From Veillonella denticariosi JCM 15641 (GTDB taxonomy: Bacteria; Bacillota; Negativicutes; Veillonellales; Veillonellaceae): a stretch of 64,000 nucleotides of DNA. This document shows positions 34,643 to 44,062 of this stretch, piece by piece. Both the position numbers and the translations under genes were made by a program. Location of the stretch: NCBI RefSeq assembly GCF_002959855.1, contig NZ_PPDB01000007.1, positions 736,622 to 800,621 on the forward strand, written 5' to 3'. Position 1 is the stretch's first letter. Each line of letters opens with the position of its first letter. The notes below the pieces were generated by a model. It saw only the letters and a list, made by a program, of their open reading frames with translations. It ran no database searches and had not been told where the DNA came from.

Positions 34643-34671
34643 TTGTATATATATTGAAAGTTATCTATACT
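34643..34671 (+). promoter_or_regulatory. promoter of the iron-complex importer operon
   Basis: TTGTAT (34643-34648), 17 bases, TATACT (34666-34671), 45 bases before the start at 34717. The spacer contains ATTGAAAGT, the same nine bases found in the Fur-like box before araC, but the second Fur half-site is poor. Confidence 0.5.
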
Positions 34672-34716
34672 TATCTAAGTAGTTATTACCTGCTAAAACG
34701 ATAACAAGGAGATTTT

Positions 34717-35724
34717 ATGCAGATTCCTATAAAAGTACTAATTCTAAGTCTTATACTCTGTTTTTCATTAGTAGTCGCCCTTCAGTTCGGGGCTAATTTT
34801 ATTCCATTAGAGCAAATCACGTCTGCACTTGCGCACATACTGAATTCGAATGCTCATACAACTACGACAGACACGATTATTACAGATATTCGGTTGCCAC
34901 GACTTATCTACTCGATTTTGACAGGTATCGGTCTTTCGCTCGTAGGTCTATTAATGCAGACCGTCACGCGCAATGCATTGGCAGACCCCTACGTATTAGG
35001 TGTTTCATCCGGCGCGAGTACCGGTGCTGTTTTCGCCATAATCATAGGCGGCGTTCCTCTGTTAGGACAATATAATACGCCTATTTTTGCAGCCTTGGGT
35101 GCGGCACTTTCCATTCTACTGGTACTGCTTTGTGTCGGTAAAAGCAACAGTCCCGTAAAACTCATACTCATCGGTATGGGAATGACCGGAATCTTCTCGG
35201 CATTAACGATGATGATTATTTATGGAGCCAAGCACGAAGCTCAAGTCCGCAGCGCCATGTTCTGGCTGCTTGGCAGCTTTGCCGGCATACAATGGAGTGA
35301 CCTGCCGCTAACAGCAGTTATTGTAGTCTTATTAATTATATACATATATATGTTTAATCAGGATCTAGATGTACTGCTTCTTGGCAATCACGAAGCCGCA
35401 CAAATGGGCTTATCTATAAAACAATTGCAACTGAGCATCGTCATCATATCCTCCATCGTCATCGCCACATTGGTATCAAAGGTTGGAGTTGTCGGATTTA
35501 TCGGTCTTATCATTCCTCACTTGGCGCGGATTATAGGCGGACCCAAACATAAACACACATTACTGTTCAGCGCACTCATCGGCAGTATTGTAATGATTTG
35601 GTCAGACGTATTATCGAGAGCGCTCTATAGTCCGGAAGAAATCCCTATCGGTGTTCTTACATCCTTATTAGGGGCTCCGCTCTTCATATGGATTATCATG
35701 AATCGTTATAAACACAACAGTTAG
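34717..35724 (+). CDS. FecCD-family ABC importer permease
   Basis: 335 residues, about ten membrane helices. Family signatures are ADPYVLGVSSGASTGAVFAI in the first third and GVVGFIGLIIPHLARIIGG in the last third (the loop that couples to the ATPase), characteristic of BtuC/FecD/FhuB-type permeases for iron-siderophore, heme or cobalamin. Begins a three-gene plus-strand operon with ATPase and lipoprotein. AAGGAG sits seven bases upstream of the ATG. Confidence 0.93.
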   Translation: MQIPIKVLILSLILCFSLVVALQFGANFIPLEQITSALAHILNSNAHTTTTDTIITDIRLPRLIYSILTGIGLSLVGLLMQTVTRNALADPYVLGVSSGASTGAVFAIIIGGVPLLGQYNTPIFAALGAALSILLVLLCVGKSNSPVKLILIGMGMTGIFSALTMMIIYGAKHEAQVRSAMFWLLGSFAGIQWSDLPLTAVIVVLLIIYIYMFNQDLDVLLLGNHEAAQMGLSIKQLQLSIVIISSIVIATLVSKVGVVGFIGLIIPHLARIIGGPKHKHTLLFSALIGSIVMIWSDVLSRALYSPEEIPIGVLTSLLGAPLFIWIIMNRYKHNS

Positions 35725-35753
35725 CGGTCTTTATCAAATTTATGGGAGATACT

Positions 35754-36500
35754 ATGTATCATATCGATCAGTTGTCTTTTTCTTATGAAAAAAAAGAAGT
35801 GTTAAAGGATATTACCGTAACATTTCCAACGAATAAAATAACGGCCATAATCGGCCCTAACGGATGCGGTAAATCAACGTTGCTCAGTCATCTATACCGC
35901 CTCCATCCGTCGCAAAATAAAATCACATTAAAACAACGCCCTTTAGAATCATATAAAGGACGCGAATTCGCTCAATTAGTGGCAGTCTTATCACAATCCA
36001 GAGACGCCATGATCGATGACTTCTTAGTGAAAGATATCGTTCTCATGGGGCGCTATCCGTACAAACAGCATTTCGGTACATATGGTTCAGAGGACATTAA
36101 AATTGCAGAGCACTATATGAATGAAGTAGGTATCGTACATCTTGCCAACGAGGAGATTCATCATCTGTCGGGCGGCGAAAAACAACGCGTCTTTATCGCT
36201 AAAGCATTGACGCAAGAGCCGCAGGTGCTCCTCCTGGATGAACCTACCAATCATCTGGATATGAAATATAAAATAGCCCTTATGAAACAATTACGGTCTT
36301 TCACAGGCACTACGATTGTAGTGCTGCATGATTTAAATTTAGCCGCTCAATACTGCGACCACGTGATCATAATGAATCACGGGGTCATACTGAGACAAGG
36401 TTCACCCGACGAGGTGCTCACACCTGAAATTCTTGAACCGATTTTTGAAGTGCCTTTCAAAACATCCTGGGATGAAGGGCGCTATCATTTATATTATTAA
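35754..36500 (+). CDS. FecE/BtuD-type ABC importer ATPase
   Basis: 248 residues from the ATG at 35754 (GGGAG upstream; a start 12 bases earlier is less good). Walker A GPNGCGKSTLL, Q-loop in LSQSRDAMI, signature LSGGEKQRV, Walker B VLLLDEPTNHLD and H-switch VLHDLN are all present. It powers uptake of an iron complex or cobalamin with the FecCD permease and the lipoprotein encoded on either side. Confidence 0.94.
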   Translation: MYHIDQLSFSYEKKEVLKDITVTFPTNKITAIIGPNGCGKSTLLSHLYRLHPSQNKITLKQRPLESYKGREFAQLVAVLSQSRDAMIDDFLVKDIVLMGRYPYKQHFGTYGSEDIKIAEHYMNEVGIVHLANEEIHHLSGGEKQRVFIAKALTQEPQVLLLDEPTNHLDMKYKIALMKQLRSFTGTTIVVLHDLNLAAQYCDHVIIMNHGVILRQGSPDEVLTPEILEPIFEVPFKTSWDEGRYHLYY

Positions 36501-36518
36501 CCAAAGAAAGGATTTATC

Positions 36519-37529
36519 ATGTTTCAAAATTTAAGAAAAGCAAAAAAATTAGTAGTAATTACCCTGACCTGTGCAGCCTTTGCCATTGCCGGTTGCGGGT
36601 CTGATGCTGATGCCACAAAAGATACAGCTGACACAGGAAAAGCCGTAACTTGGAGTGAAACATTCGACGGTACGAAAACGGATTTCTCCGTAAAAACACC
36701 TCCTACCCATGCCGTATCAATGTCTCAAGCAACAACGGAAATGATGTTGCAATTAGGACTTGAAGACAAAATGGCGGGAACAGCATTTAAAGAAGAAGAA
36801 ATTTATCCGCCTTTACAAGCCGCTTACGATAAGGTAAAAGTATTATCCGACAAATGGCCATCTTATGAAGTATTTATGTCCGTAAAACCAGACTTCGCCA
36901 CCGGCTGGCCTGACTCATTCAGTAAACGCGCCATTCCGGCCGATAAGATGATTGCTCAAAAAGTAAATATCTGGCTTCCTGAATCCATGTTGTCCACCAA
37001 AGCCGATTTAGATACGAACTTCAATGATATGATCAAATTAGGCGAGATCTTCGGTGTAAAAGACAAGGCCGAAGACTGGGTCGCAGGTCAGCGTAAAACA
37101 TTGGCTTCTATTCAGGACAAGCTAAAGGATTTACCTCGTAAACGCGTATTTATTTATGACTCCGAAGACGGTCAACCATTTACCGCATTTGAAGGCTATA
37201 CAACAAATATCTTAAGACTTATCGGCGCGGATAATGTTATGAGCGGATTGGGTGTAGATAAAACATGGGCTAAAGGCTCCTGGGAAACAGTGATCGCACA
37301 AAATCCGGATTACATTATTATCGCTGACTACGGTAACTCTATCCGCAACGATGACGACTTCCAGCAAAAAATCGAAAAAATCAAGGCAAATCCTCAACTT
37401 CAGGATATTACAGCCGTTAAAGAAAATCACTTCATCCGTGTAAAACTTTCTGAAATCACACCGGGCGTGCGTACAGTCGACGCACTCAAACGCCTAGCGG
37501 AAGAAATTCACGGTGTCAAAATCGACTAG
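36519..37529 (+). CDS. iron-complex/cobalamin-type substrate-binding lipoprotein
   Basis: 336 residues. Lipobox FAIAGC gives a lipidated Cys26. The mature part is a two-lobed periplasmic binding protein of the FecB/BtuF class: AVSMSQATTEMMLQLGLEDK in lobe one, a long connecting helix, and GSWETVIAQNPDYIIIADYG in lobe two. The ligand could be a ferric siderophore, heme-related compound or cobinamide; the sequence alone does not decide. Ends the importer operon, with a terminator 30 bases on. Confidence 0.88.
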   Translation: MFQNLRKAKKLVVITLTCAAFAIAGCGSDADATKDTADTGKAVTWSETFDGTKTDFSVKTPPTHAVSMSQATTEMMLQLGLEDKMAGTAFKEEEIYPPLQAAYDKVKVLSDKWPSYEVFMSVKPDFATGWPDSFSKRAIPADKMIAQKVNIWLPESMLSTKADLDTNFNDMIKLGEIFGVKDKAEDWVAGQRKTLASIQDKLKDLPRKRVFIYDSEDGQPFTAFEGYTTNILRLIGADNVMSGLGVDKTWAKGSWETVIAQNPDYIIIADYGNSIRNDDDFQQKIEKIKANPQLQDITAVKENHFIRVKLSEITPGVRTVDALKRLAEEIHGVKID

Positions 37530-37557
37530 AGTCAAATAGTCATTCAATCTAATACTG

Positions 37558-37593
37558 AAAAGGACCCGATCCATAAGAATCGGGTCCTTTTCA
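37558..37593 (+). terminator. intrinsic terminator of the importer operon
   Basis: AAAAGGACCCGAT / ATCGGGTCCTTTT, perfect 13-bp stem with a 7-base loop and T tail. Confidence 0.9.
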
Positions 37594-37751
37594 TATTGCT
37601 TATTGCACACAGCATATGTTAGAGAGTTGGAATGTGTTGTGATTTGAAAGATTTAAAAAGTTAAGTACAAATAGATACAAAATATAAAATTTGATATTCA
37701 GTTATCATATGCTGTGACAATGCCGTCATAATCGTTCCGACAGATTAACGC

Positions 37752-37916
37752 TCATGTCCTTTTAGTTTCATACCGCCTGTCATTATTCGCCTTAATCGCC
37801 ATAATCAGAGGTCGTAACGAAAGAAACTCCTCATCGCTAAGTCGAAAGGTTCTGCCAATACGTTTAATAGGTTTACAAGGGCGCCCTGCCCCACGTCTTG
37901 CTCCACCCCAGGCCAT
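37752..37916 (-). CDS. small basic protein with GGARRGAGRP motif
   Basis: 54 residues, opening MAWGGARRGAGRPCKPIKR and continuing RTFRLSDEEF. A GAGG-type site lies seven bases before the ATG (an ATG two codons earlier is possible). The GG-x-R-x-GAGRP motif plus R-x-F-R-L-S-D-E-E is typical of small DNA-associated proteins found on phages, plasmids and conjugative elements, whose second half forms a ribbon-helix-helix-like unit. No mobile-element genes flank it, so it may be a relic or a solitary regulator. The rest of the 840-base gap between the importer and clpL is AT-rich without other frames. Confidence 0.55.
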   Translation of the reverse strand: MAWGGARRGAGRPCKPIKRIGRTFRLSDEEFLSLRPLIMAIKANNDRRYETKRT

Positions 37917-38208
37917 ATACATACCTCACTTTTCACTTGAAATAACTCCTCTCAAGGAACAGTATACTCTTATGTACATAACTATTCAATACTTATCCAT
38001 CCCTAACAGACCATTAAATCGCATTAATCCATATATAAATTGCAAGCATTAGTAAAATGCATAGTTAATCAAAGCACATAATTATAAGATTTATATACTT
38101 TTACACTTGAATAACGACATCAATGTTGCCAAATATAGATATATTCAGATTATAGAATATAGTATTTACCTGTATTTAACTATTATAATAATATTTCTTA
38201 TAATAAAA

Positions 38209-38334
38209 AGTCAGAAAAAGTCAAAAATTTTATTTCAAGCTATTGACTTTTTGACTTTTTAAAGTTATTATAATGACATAAGGTTAACAGAACCTAATAA
38301 TATACGCAAGAAATTAAGTGGACAAAAAGTCAAA
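38209..38334 (+). promoter_or_regulatory. clpL promoter with CtsR-like heptad repeats
   Basis: Promoter TTGACT (38243-38248), 17 bases, TATTAT (38266-38271). Six copies of an (A/G)GTCAAA-type heptad surround it in pairs: plus strand AGTCAGA-AAA-AGTCAAA (38209-38225), which has the CtsR 10-base period; minus strand AGTCAAA-A-AGTCAAT (38256-38242); and plus strand GGACAAA-A-AGTCAAA (38320-38334) in the leader. Fits repression by a CtsR-type regulator, though two pairs have an 8-base period. Confidence 0.6.
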
Positions 38335-38370
38335 TAGTTAAGCTTGTAGTAAAAAAGTGAGGTAATATAT

Positions 38371-40521
38371 ATGAATAACAATTTTAATAACTTTGGCAGT
38401 GAATTCGGTAGCATGAATGATTTGTTTAATCAATTAATGGGAAATATGGGCGGTTATTCCACAGAAACTCGTCGATACAAGATCAACGGTCGTGAAGTAA
38501 CACCTGAAGAATTTGCTTACTATCGTCAAACAGGTCACTTACCTACCGATGAAGAAATTCAAGCTGCACAACAAGGCAAGATAAAGCAAGATGGTATTCT
38601 TGCTAAACTCGGTACAAATTTAACAGAACAAGCCCGTAACGGAAAACTGGATCCTGTTATAGGACGTAATAAGGAAATTCAGGAAACAGCTGAAATCTTG
38701 GCCCGTCGTACAAAAAACAATCCGGTGTTGGTCGGCGATGCCGGTGTCGGTAAAACAGCCGTTGTCGAAGGGTTAGCTCAAGCTATCGTAAACGGCGATG
38801 TACCGGCAGCGATTAAAAATAAGGAAATCATCTCCATTGATATTTCCGGTTTGGAAGCAGGTACACAATACCGTGGTTCCTTCGAAGAAAACATTCAGAA
38901 CCTTATCAAAGAAGTAAAGGCTGCGGGCAATATCATCCTGTTCTTTGATGAAATCCACCAGATTCTAGGTGCCGGATCCACAGGTGACGGTCAAGGTTCC
39001 AAGGGGTTGGCAGATATCTTGAAACCTGCTCTATCTCGTGGTGAAATGACTGTAATCGGTGCAACTACACAGGATGAATATCGTAATACAATTATGAAAA
39101 ACGCGGCTCTCGCTCGACGTTTTAATGAAGTAAAGGTAAACGCACCGTCCCCGGAAGATACTTTCAAAATCTTACAAGGCATTCGCCCATTGTATGAAGC
39201 ACATCACAACATTGAATTACCGGACGCTGTATTGAAAGCGGCCGTAGATTATTCCGTGCAGTACATCCCTCAACGGAGTTTGCCTGATAAAGCTATCGAC
39301 TTGATTGATGTAACAGCAGCTCACTTGGCCTCTCAACATCCCGTAACCGATATCAAAACATTGGAAGCGGATATTGCGGATGCTAAGGCAAAACAGGAGG
39401 AATACGCGCAGAAAGAAGATTACGAATCCGCTATCAATGAAAAGATGCGCATTCAGAAATTACAGGAAGAAATCGATAACCACACAGAAAACCAAAAGGT
39501 TGTGGCTAAGGTTAACGATGTAGCCGAAGCGGTAGAACGCATGACAGGTATTCCTGTATCCCAAATGGGTGCATCCGATATCGAACGATTGAAAGACATG
39601 AAGTCTCGCTTGGAAGCTCATGTAATCGGCCAGGATAAAGCTGTAGAAGCCGTATCTAAAGCAATCCGTCGTAACCGTGCAGGCTTTGACGAAGGCAACC
39701 GTCCAATCGGCAGCTTCTTATTTGTGGGTCCTACCGGTGTCGGTAAAACGGAATTGGCAAAACAATTAGCCCTTGATATGTTCGGCAATAAAGACGCTAT
39801 TATTCGTCTCGATATGTCCGAATATAGTGACCGCACTGCGGTATCCAAATTGATTGGTGCTACTGCCGGTTACATCGGTTATGACGATAACTCCAATACA
39901 TTGACTGAACGTGTTCGTCGTAACCCATATTCCATTATCCTATTCGACGAAATCGAAAAAGCGGATCCTCAAGTTATCACATTACTTTTACAAGTATTGG
40001 ATGACGGTCACCTAACAGACGGTCAAGGTAACACGGTCAACTTTAAAAACACCGTTATCATCGCCACATCTAATGCCGGCTTTGGTTATGGTGATACTAA
40101 GGATGATGAAAGCTCAGCTGAAATCATGGATCGTATCGCCCCATTCTTCCGTCCTGAATTCTTAAACCGTTTCAACGCGGTTATCGAATTCAATCATTTG
40201 AGCAAGGAAGACTTGAAGAAAATCGTTGATTTGATGCTTGCCCAGGTAAATGCTACATTGGCGAAGAAAAACATCACCCTTGATGTAACCGATGCAGCCA
40301 AAGAGCTCTTGATGGAACAAGGCTATGACAAAGCGATGGGCGCTCGTCCATTACGTCGCGTCATCGAATCCGAAATACGCGACAATGTGACTGACTTCTA
40401 TTTGGATCACATCGATGCTAAACACTTACTTGCCGATGTTGTGGACGGACACATCGTTATCAGCGACAAGGATGAGGCTAAGCCATCAGATGATACAAAG
40501 TCAGCTGATTCCAGCAAATAA
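38371..40521 (+). CDS. clpL: Clp ATPase ClpL
   Basis: 716 residues. Short ClpL-type N-terminus ([20 protein letters not shown], then [18 protein letters not shown]) in place of the ClpA/B/C N-domain. AAA1 Walker [10 protein letters not shown] (122-130), AAA2 Walker [10 protein letters not shown] near 450, Walker [12 protein letters not shown], sensor 1 VIIATSNAG. Short middle region with a coiled coil at about 335-380. A hexameric disaggregase/chaperone known from Lactobacillales and some staphylococci, giving heat tolerance independently of ClpP. Preceded by CtsR-like repeats. Its close resemblance to lactic-acid-bacterium ClpL suggests acquisition from an oral or gut Firmicute. Confidence 0.92.
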   Translation: MNNNFNNFGSEFGSMNDLFNQLMGNMGGYSTETRRYKINGREVTPEEFAYYRQTGHLPTDEEIQAAQQGKIKQDGILAKLGTNLTEQARNGKLDPVIGRNKEIQETAEILARRTKNNPVLVGDAGVGKTAVVEGLAQAIVNGDVPAAIKNKEIISIDISGLEAGTQYRGSFEENIQNLIKEVKAAGNIILFFDEIHQILGAGSTGDGQGSKGLADILKPALSRGEMTVIGATTQDEYRNTIMKNAALARRFNEVKVNAPSPEDTFKILQGIRPLYEAHHNIELPDAVLKAAVDYSVQYIPQRSLPDKAIDLIDVTAAHLASQHPVTDIKTLEADIADAKAKQEEYAQKEDYESAINEKMRIQKLQEEIDNHTENQKVVAKVNDVAEAVERMTGIPVSQMGASDIERLKDMKSRLEAHVIGQDKAVEAVSKAIRRNRAGFDEGNRPIGSFLFVGPTGVGKTELAKQLALDMFGNKDAIIRLDMSEYSDRTAVSKLIGATAGYIGYDDNSNTLTERVRRNPYSIILFDEIEKADPQVITLLLQVLDDGHLTDGQGNTVNFKNTVIIATSNAGFGYGDTKDDESSAEIMDRIAPFFRPEFLNRFNAVIEFNHLSKEDLKKIVDLMLAQVNATLAKKNITLDVTDAAKELLMEQGYDKAMGARPLRRVIESEIRDNVTDFYLDHIDAKHLLADVVDGHIVISDKDEAKPSDDTKSADSSK

Positions 40522-40649
40522 TCGGCTTATAGATAAAACATGTTTCAATTTAAATATGACAATACATGATATGAGGATATATGACAAAACGTATTGTAAC
40601 TTTAACCCCATGAAAAACAATTACACACATAAACATCCCTATTAATAAT

Positions 40650-40707
40650 GAAAGGGGCTGTAACAGGAATGCGGTTTTTCCGCAGCCTGTTACGGCCCCT
40701 TTTTATA
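40650..40707. terminator. large bidirectional terminator between clpL and pit
   Basis: AAAGGGGC-TGTAACAGG ... CCTGTTAC-G-GCCCCTTTT with an inner TGCGG/CCGCA stem; A and T tracts on both sides. Confidence 0.85.
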
Positions 40708-41706
40708 TTAACTGAATAACAGATGTCCTACTTCATAAGCAATAGCCGATACGATACCTGACAACGGAATCGTGACGAACCACGCCATAACCATGGATCG
40801 TGCAACGCCCCAGTTAACAGCTTTCACACGCTTAGCCGATCCGACCCCCAAAAGAGAGCCGCTCACAACATGAGTCGTGCTGACCGGTAAATGCAAGAAC
40901 GTAGCTGTAAAAATCGTAATAGCGGAATTTAAATCCGCCGCAAAACCGTTGATGGTTTCCAATTTGAAAATCTTTGTGCCCATGGTGGAAATGATTTTCC
41001 AACCACCTGCCGCGGTGCCTAACGCCATCGCCGACGCACAGCATAATTTAACCCATAACGGTACATCGAGAGTATCGATATATCCGCCGCTGAGCAAAGT
41101 CAACGTGATAATCCCCATCGCTTTCTGAGCATCATTTGAGCCATGAGAAAACGCCATCATAACCGCCGATACAACTTGCATGGATCGGAATCGATCATTT
41201 AAGACAATCGGTGAAAATCGTCCGAAGATAAGCAGCAACAGCTTCATGATGATAAAGCCACCTATCATCGCTACGATGGGCGATAAGATAAGGGAGAAAA
41301 ATATCTTCAAGATACCGCCTTCATTTAAGGCATCAAAGCCGACAGACCATCCGACGGCGCCGATAATACCGCCAATCAGGGCATGAGATGAGGAGCTTGG
41401 AATTGCCCACCACCAGGTGGCAAGATTCCAAACGATAGCGCCGATTAATGCGGCACTGATAATAGAGCTGTCAATCAGATCAGGCGATAATACGATATCT
41501 CCGCCGATAGTCTTCGCTACACCGGTACTGACCATGGCACCGAGGAAATTCAGCCCTGCTGTCATCATAATCGCCTTTTTAGGTGAAATTGCCCGCGTCG
41601 ATACGGATGTCGCAATGGCATTTGCCGTATCATGAAAGCCGTTGATATAATCAAAAGCTAACGCCAACAACACGACCAGCCATACCAAGTAATGAGAATC
41701 AAGCAT
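40708..41706 (-). CDS. pit: inorganic phosphate transporter, Pit family
   Basis: 332 residues, about ten membrane helices. The duplicated PiT signature appears as DYINGFHDTANAIATSV in the first half and AFSHGSNDAQKAMGIITL in the second. A low-affinity proton- or metal-coupled phosphate importer of the inner membrane. Its start overlaps the end of the DUF47 gene by eight bases, the standard pit partner, so both are one operon. Confidence 0.93.
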   Translation of the reverse strand: MLDSHYLVWLVVLLALAFDYINGFHDTANAIATSVSTRAISPKKAIMMTAGLNFLGAMVSTGVAKTIGGDIVLSPDLIDSSIISAALIGAIVWNLATWWWAIPSSSSHALIGGIIGAVGWSVGFDALNEGGILKIFFSLILSPIVAMIGGFIIMKLLLLIFGRFSPIVLNDRFRSMQVVSAVMMAFSHGSNDAQKAMGIITLTLLSGGYIDTLDVPLWVKLCCASAMALGTAAGGWKIISTMGTKIFKLETINGFAADLNSAITIFTATFLHLPVSTTHVVSGSLLGVGSAKRVKAVNWGVARSMVMAWFVTIPLSGIVSAIAYEVGHLLFS

Positions 41707-42328
41707 ACTTCAATACTACCCGGCGGAATGTGCCTACCAAATCTTCGCAACCATCGATGACATCTTCCATAGCGCTAAGGATTTCCTTCCATTTGATAAT
41801 CTCAATCGGATCATTGCATTCCGTAAAGAGTTTAGCCATTTCTTCATGATAGATATTATCTGCTTCAGACTCAAGCTTCAACACTTGATGTACGCGGCCT
41901 TCCACCTTTACATGATCCTTCTTAAGGCTACCCATGTATCCGATGGATTTATTGATATGCTTCACGCATTTCACGACAATTTCACTCATGCGTATCGCGC
42001 CGTCACTAGGATTTCCCACATGGTACATCAACATTTTATCCATGATTTCTTTGATATTATCCAAAGTCGTATCCAATTGATCGATCAACAATTGAATATC
42101 CTCGCGATCCATCGGGGTAATGAAAGTCTTGCGCAATCGCTCTACTGTTTCGCTCACTAATTCATCTGCAGCCTTTTCTTTTGTATCAATTTCAAGAAAG
42201 GCCTCCTCTTTTGAAATCTCCCCTTTAAAAACACGCTCCATCATTTCTGCACTTTCATAGGTTAAGGCAGCATGATGCTCTAGAATACTGAAAAACTTTT
42301 CTTCTTTTCCCTTTAATTTAAAAGCCAT
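41699..42328 (-). CDS. DUF47 (PhoU-like) phosphate transport regulator
   Basis: 209 residues, all-helical and PhoU-like, with the DUF47 pattern KFFSILEHHAALTYESAEMM and a metal-ligand-like segment KLESEADNIYHE near residue 150. Such proteins accompany Pit transporters and probably modulate their activity. A good AGGAGGAAC site precedes the ATG. Upstream gene of the pit pair. Confidence 0.9.
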   Translation of the reverse strand: MAFKLKGKEEKFFSILEHHAALTYESAEMMERVFKGEISKEEAFLEIDTKEKAADELVSETVERLRKTFITPMDREDIQLLIDQLDTTLDNIKEIMDKMLMYHVGNPSDGAIRMSEIVVKCVKHINKSIGYMGSLKKDHVKVEGRVHQVLKLESEADNIYHEEMAKLFTECNDPIEIIKWKEILSAMEDVIDGCEDLVGTFRRVVLKYA

Positions 42329-42460
42329 GAAGTTCCTCCTGAAACAGTATCGGTTTGCTTCTGTAATATAATTTCATTATAGCATACCCCAAAGAATTCC
42401 TAAACAAATTTAACAGTCTCAATGTTAATACTTCATATGCGCATATCGTATATAGTATAT

Positions 42461-42507
42461 GAAAAAGCAACCGATCTATAACGAGATATGGATCGGTTGC
42501 TTTTATT
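42461..42507 (-). terminator. intrinsic terminator behind the hydrogenase gene
   Basis: AAAGCAACCGATC / GATCGGTTGCTTT perfect stem around a 14-base loop, A and T runs on both sides. Confidence 0.85.
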
Positions 42508-42532
42508 ACGGATACTACAATGTATCATTATA

Positions 42533-44002
42533 TTAATTATTTGATTCCGCCGCCGCTTTTGCCGCATCAGCCGCCTTTTTCAAATTAGGCACCGATGTAG
42601 GGCATGTAGCCGGTGTGCATGCACCGTTAGAGCCCAGATCTTCAGCGCGGCTTACATATGTCGTATGTAACATATGATGAGCCTTATGACTCAACGGTTT
42701 ACCGTCAAAGAACTCGGCATATAGTTTTTGAATATCCGGATTATCACAGGATGCTTTAACTTTTACTTCATTATCGCGCGTATACAAAGAGGCGATACGC
42801 GCTTCACGAGCCTTGTCAGCCATCGGTAATTTAACACGCGGTTGACCGCCGCCACCGATACAGCCGCCTCGACAGGCCATCACTTCGATGAAATCATAAT
42901 GGATATTTTCCGCACGCATGCGTTCAATGAATTTACGCAAGTTACCTGTACCATGTACAGCAGCAACATGTAATGTCTTATCACCGATTGTAACGTCCGC
43001 TTCACGGGCACCGTCCATACCGCGGATTGCTTCAAACGGAATCAATGTATTCGGTGCATCCTCGTTCGTTACCACCTTGTATGCCGTACGCATAGCCGCT
43101 TCCATAACACCGCCGGTGTTACCGAAGATGATACCGCCTCCGGACGCTTCCCCCATCAACGGATCAAATGCGGAATCTTCAAGTTCGTCGAAATTAACGT
43201 TCTCAGCGCGTAACCATTTAGCCAATTCACGTGTTGTAATACAGTAATCCGTATCGCGCATTTCCGGTACGTCCCAGTATTCCGCGGAAGAGTTCATTTC
43301 ATCGCGACGGATTTCAAATTTCTTCGCCGTACAAGGGGTTACTGCAACAGCGACGATTTTCTTTGCATCGAGACCCATTTTTTCCGCAAAATATGTTTTC
43401 TGCGTAGGCGCCTGCATAGCAATAGGACTCTTAGCCGTGGATAAATTCGGTAAGAATTCCGGATAAAATGTTTCCGCAAATTTAACCCAAGCAGGACAGC
43501 AGGATGTAAATTGAGGCAGCTCACCCGCACCGTTTAGAACGCGTTCAACAAGTTCCGATGCTTCTTCCATAATAGTCATATCAGCGCCGAAGTTTGTATC
43601 CAGTACATAATCGCCGCCCAGCTTACGAAGGGCCGCTACCATTTTGCCTTCTACGAAGGTCCCCGCATCAAGGCCGAACTCTTCACCCAAACCGACACGC
43701 ACTGCCGGCGCAGTTTGGAAGACAACGATTTTATCAGGGTCAGCGATAGCCGCTTTCACCTCATCGATTTCAAAGCGTTCATTGATGGAATCGAACGGGC
43801 AAATAGATGCACATTGACCGCAATGAATACAAATCGGATGGTCTCCGTTCGTCGTTAAATCATAATAATCAAATACGCCCATGTCTACGGCACAGGCCTT
43901 GCGACACAAAGAACAGTTCTTACATTTAGATAAGTCTTGTACTAATGCAATATTTCCTTCTTCAATAGGTACGCGACGATCCAAGAATTGATACTTACTC
44001 AT
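42533..44002 (-). CDS. monomeric [FeFe] hydrogenase
   Basis: 489 residues. Two N-terminal 4Fe-4S clusters: CKNCSLCRKAC (27-37) and CIHCGQCASICP (58-69). The H-cluster motifs are L1 TSCCPAW (166-172), L2 TPCTAKKFE (222-230) and L3 ACRGGCIGGGGQP (376-388). All four cluster-binding cysteines and the proton-transfer cysteine C169 are present; L2 has Thr where the classic motif has Met. Reversible H2 production or oxidation with ferredoxin. It lacks the 2Fe-2S domain of CpI, so it is one of the shorter, group B-like forms. A C-terminal CTPATC pair might bind metal. No HydE/F/G maturases are in the window. Confidence 0.92.
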   Translation of the reverse strand: MSKYQFLDRRVPIEEGNIALVQDLSKCKNCSLCRKACAVDMGVFDYYDLTTNGDHPICIHCGQCASICPFDSINERFEIDEVKAAIADPDKIVVFQTAPAVRVGLGEEFGLDAGTFVEGKMVAALRKLGGDYVLDTNFGADMTIMEEASELVERVLNGAGELPQFTSCCPAWVKFAETFYPEFLPNLSTAKSPIAMQAPTQKTYFAEKMGLDAKKIVAVAVTPCTAKKFEIRRDEMNSSAEYWDVPEMRDTDYCITTRELAKWLRAENVNFDELEDSAFDPLMGEASGGGIIFGNTGGVMEAAMRTAYKVVTNEDAPNTLIPFEAIRGMDGAREADVTIGDKTLHVAAVHGTGNLRKFIERMRAENIHYDFIEVMACRGGCIGGGGQPRVKLPMADKAREARIASLYTRDNEVKVKASCDNPDIQKLYAEFFDGKPLSHKAHHMLHTTYVSRAEDLGSNGACTPATCPTSVPNLKKAADAAKAAAESNN

Positions 44003-44062
44003 GAATTCCTCCTACTTAGGTAACGTTGTTATCGTTATATCATCAGTGAATTATATCACAAA

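Noticed and set aside
34643..34671. Fur box at the iron-complex importer promoter
   Set aside because: Only the first half-site resembles the consensus (about 8 of 14 overall), too weak to call.
38209..38370. HrcA/CIRCE element before clpL
   Set aside because: No TTAGCACTC-N9-GAGTGCTAA dyad present; the repeats are of GTCAA type.
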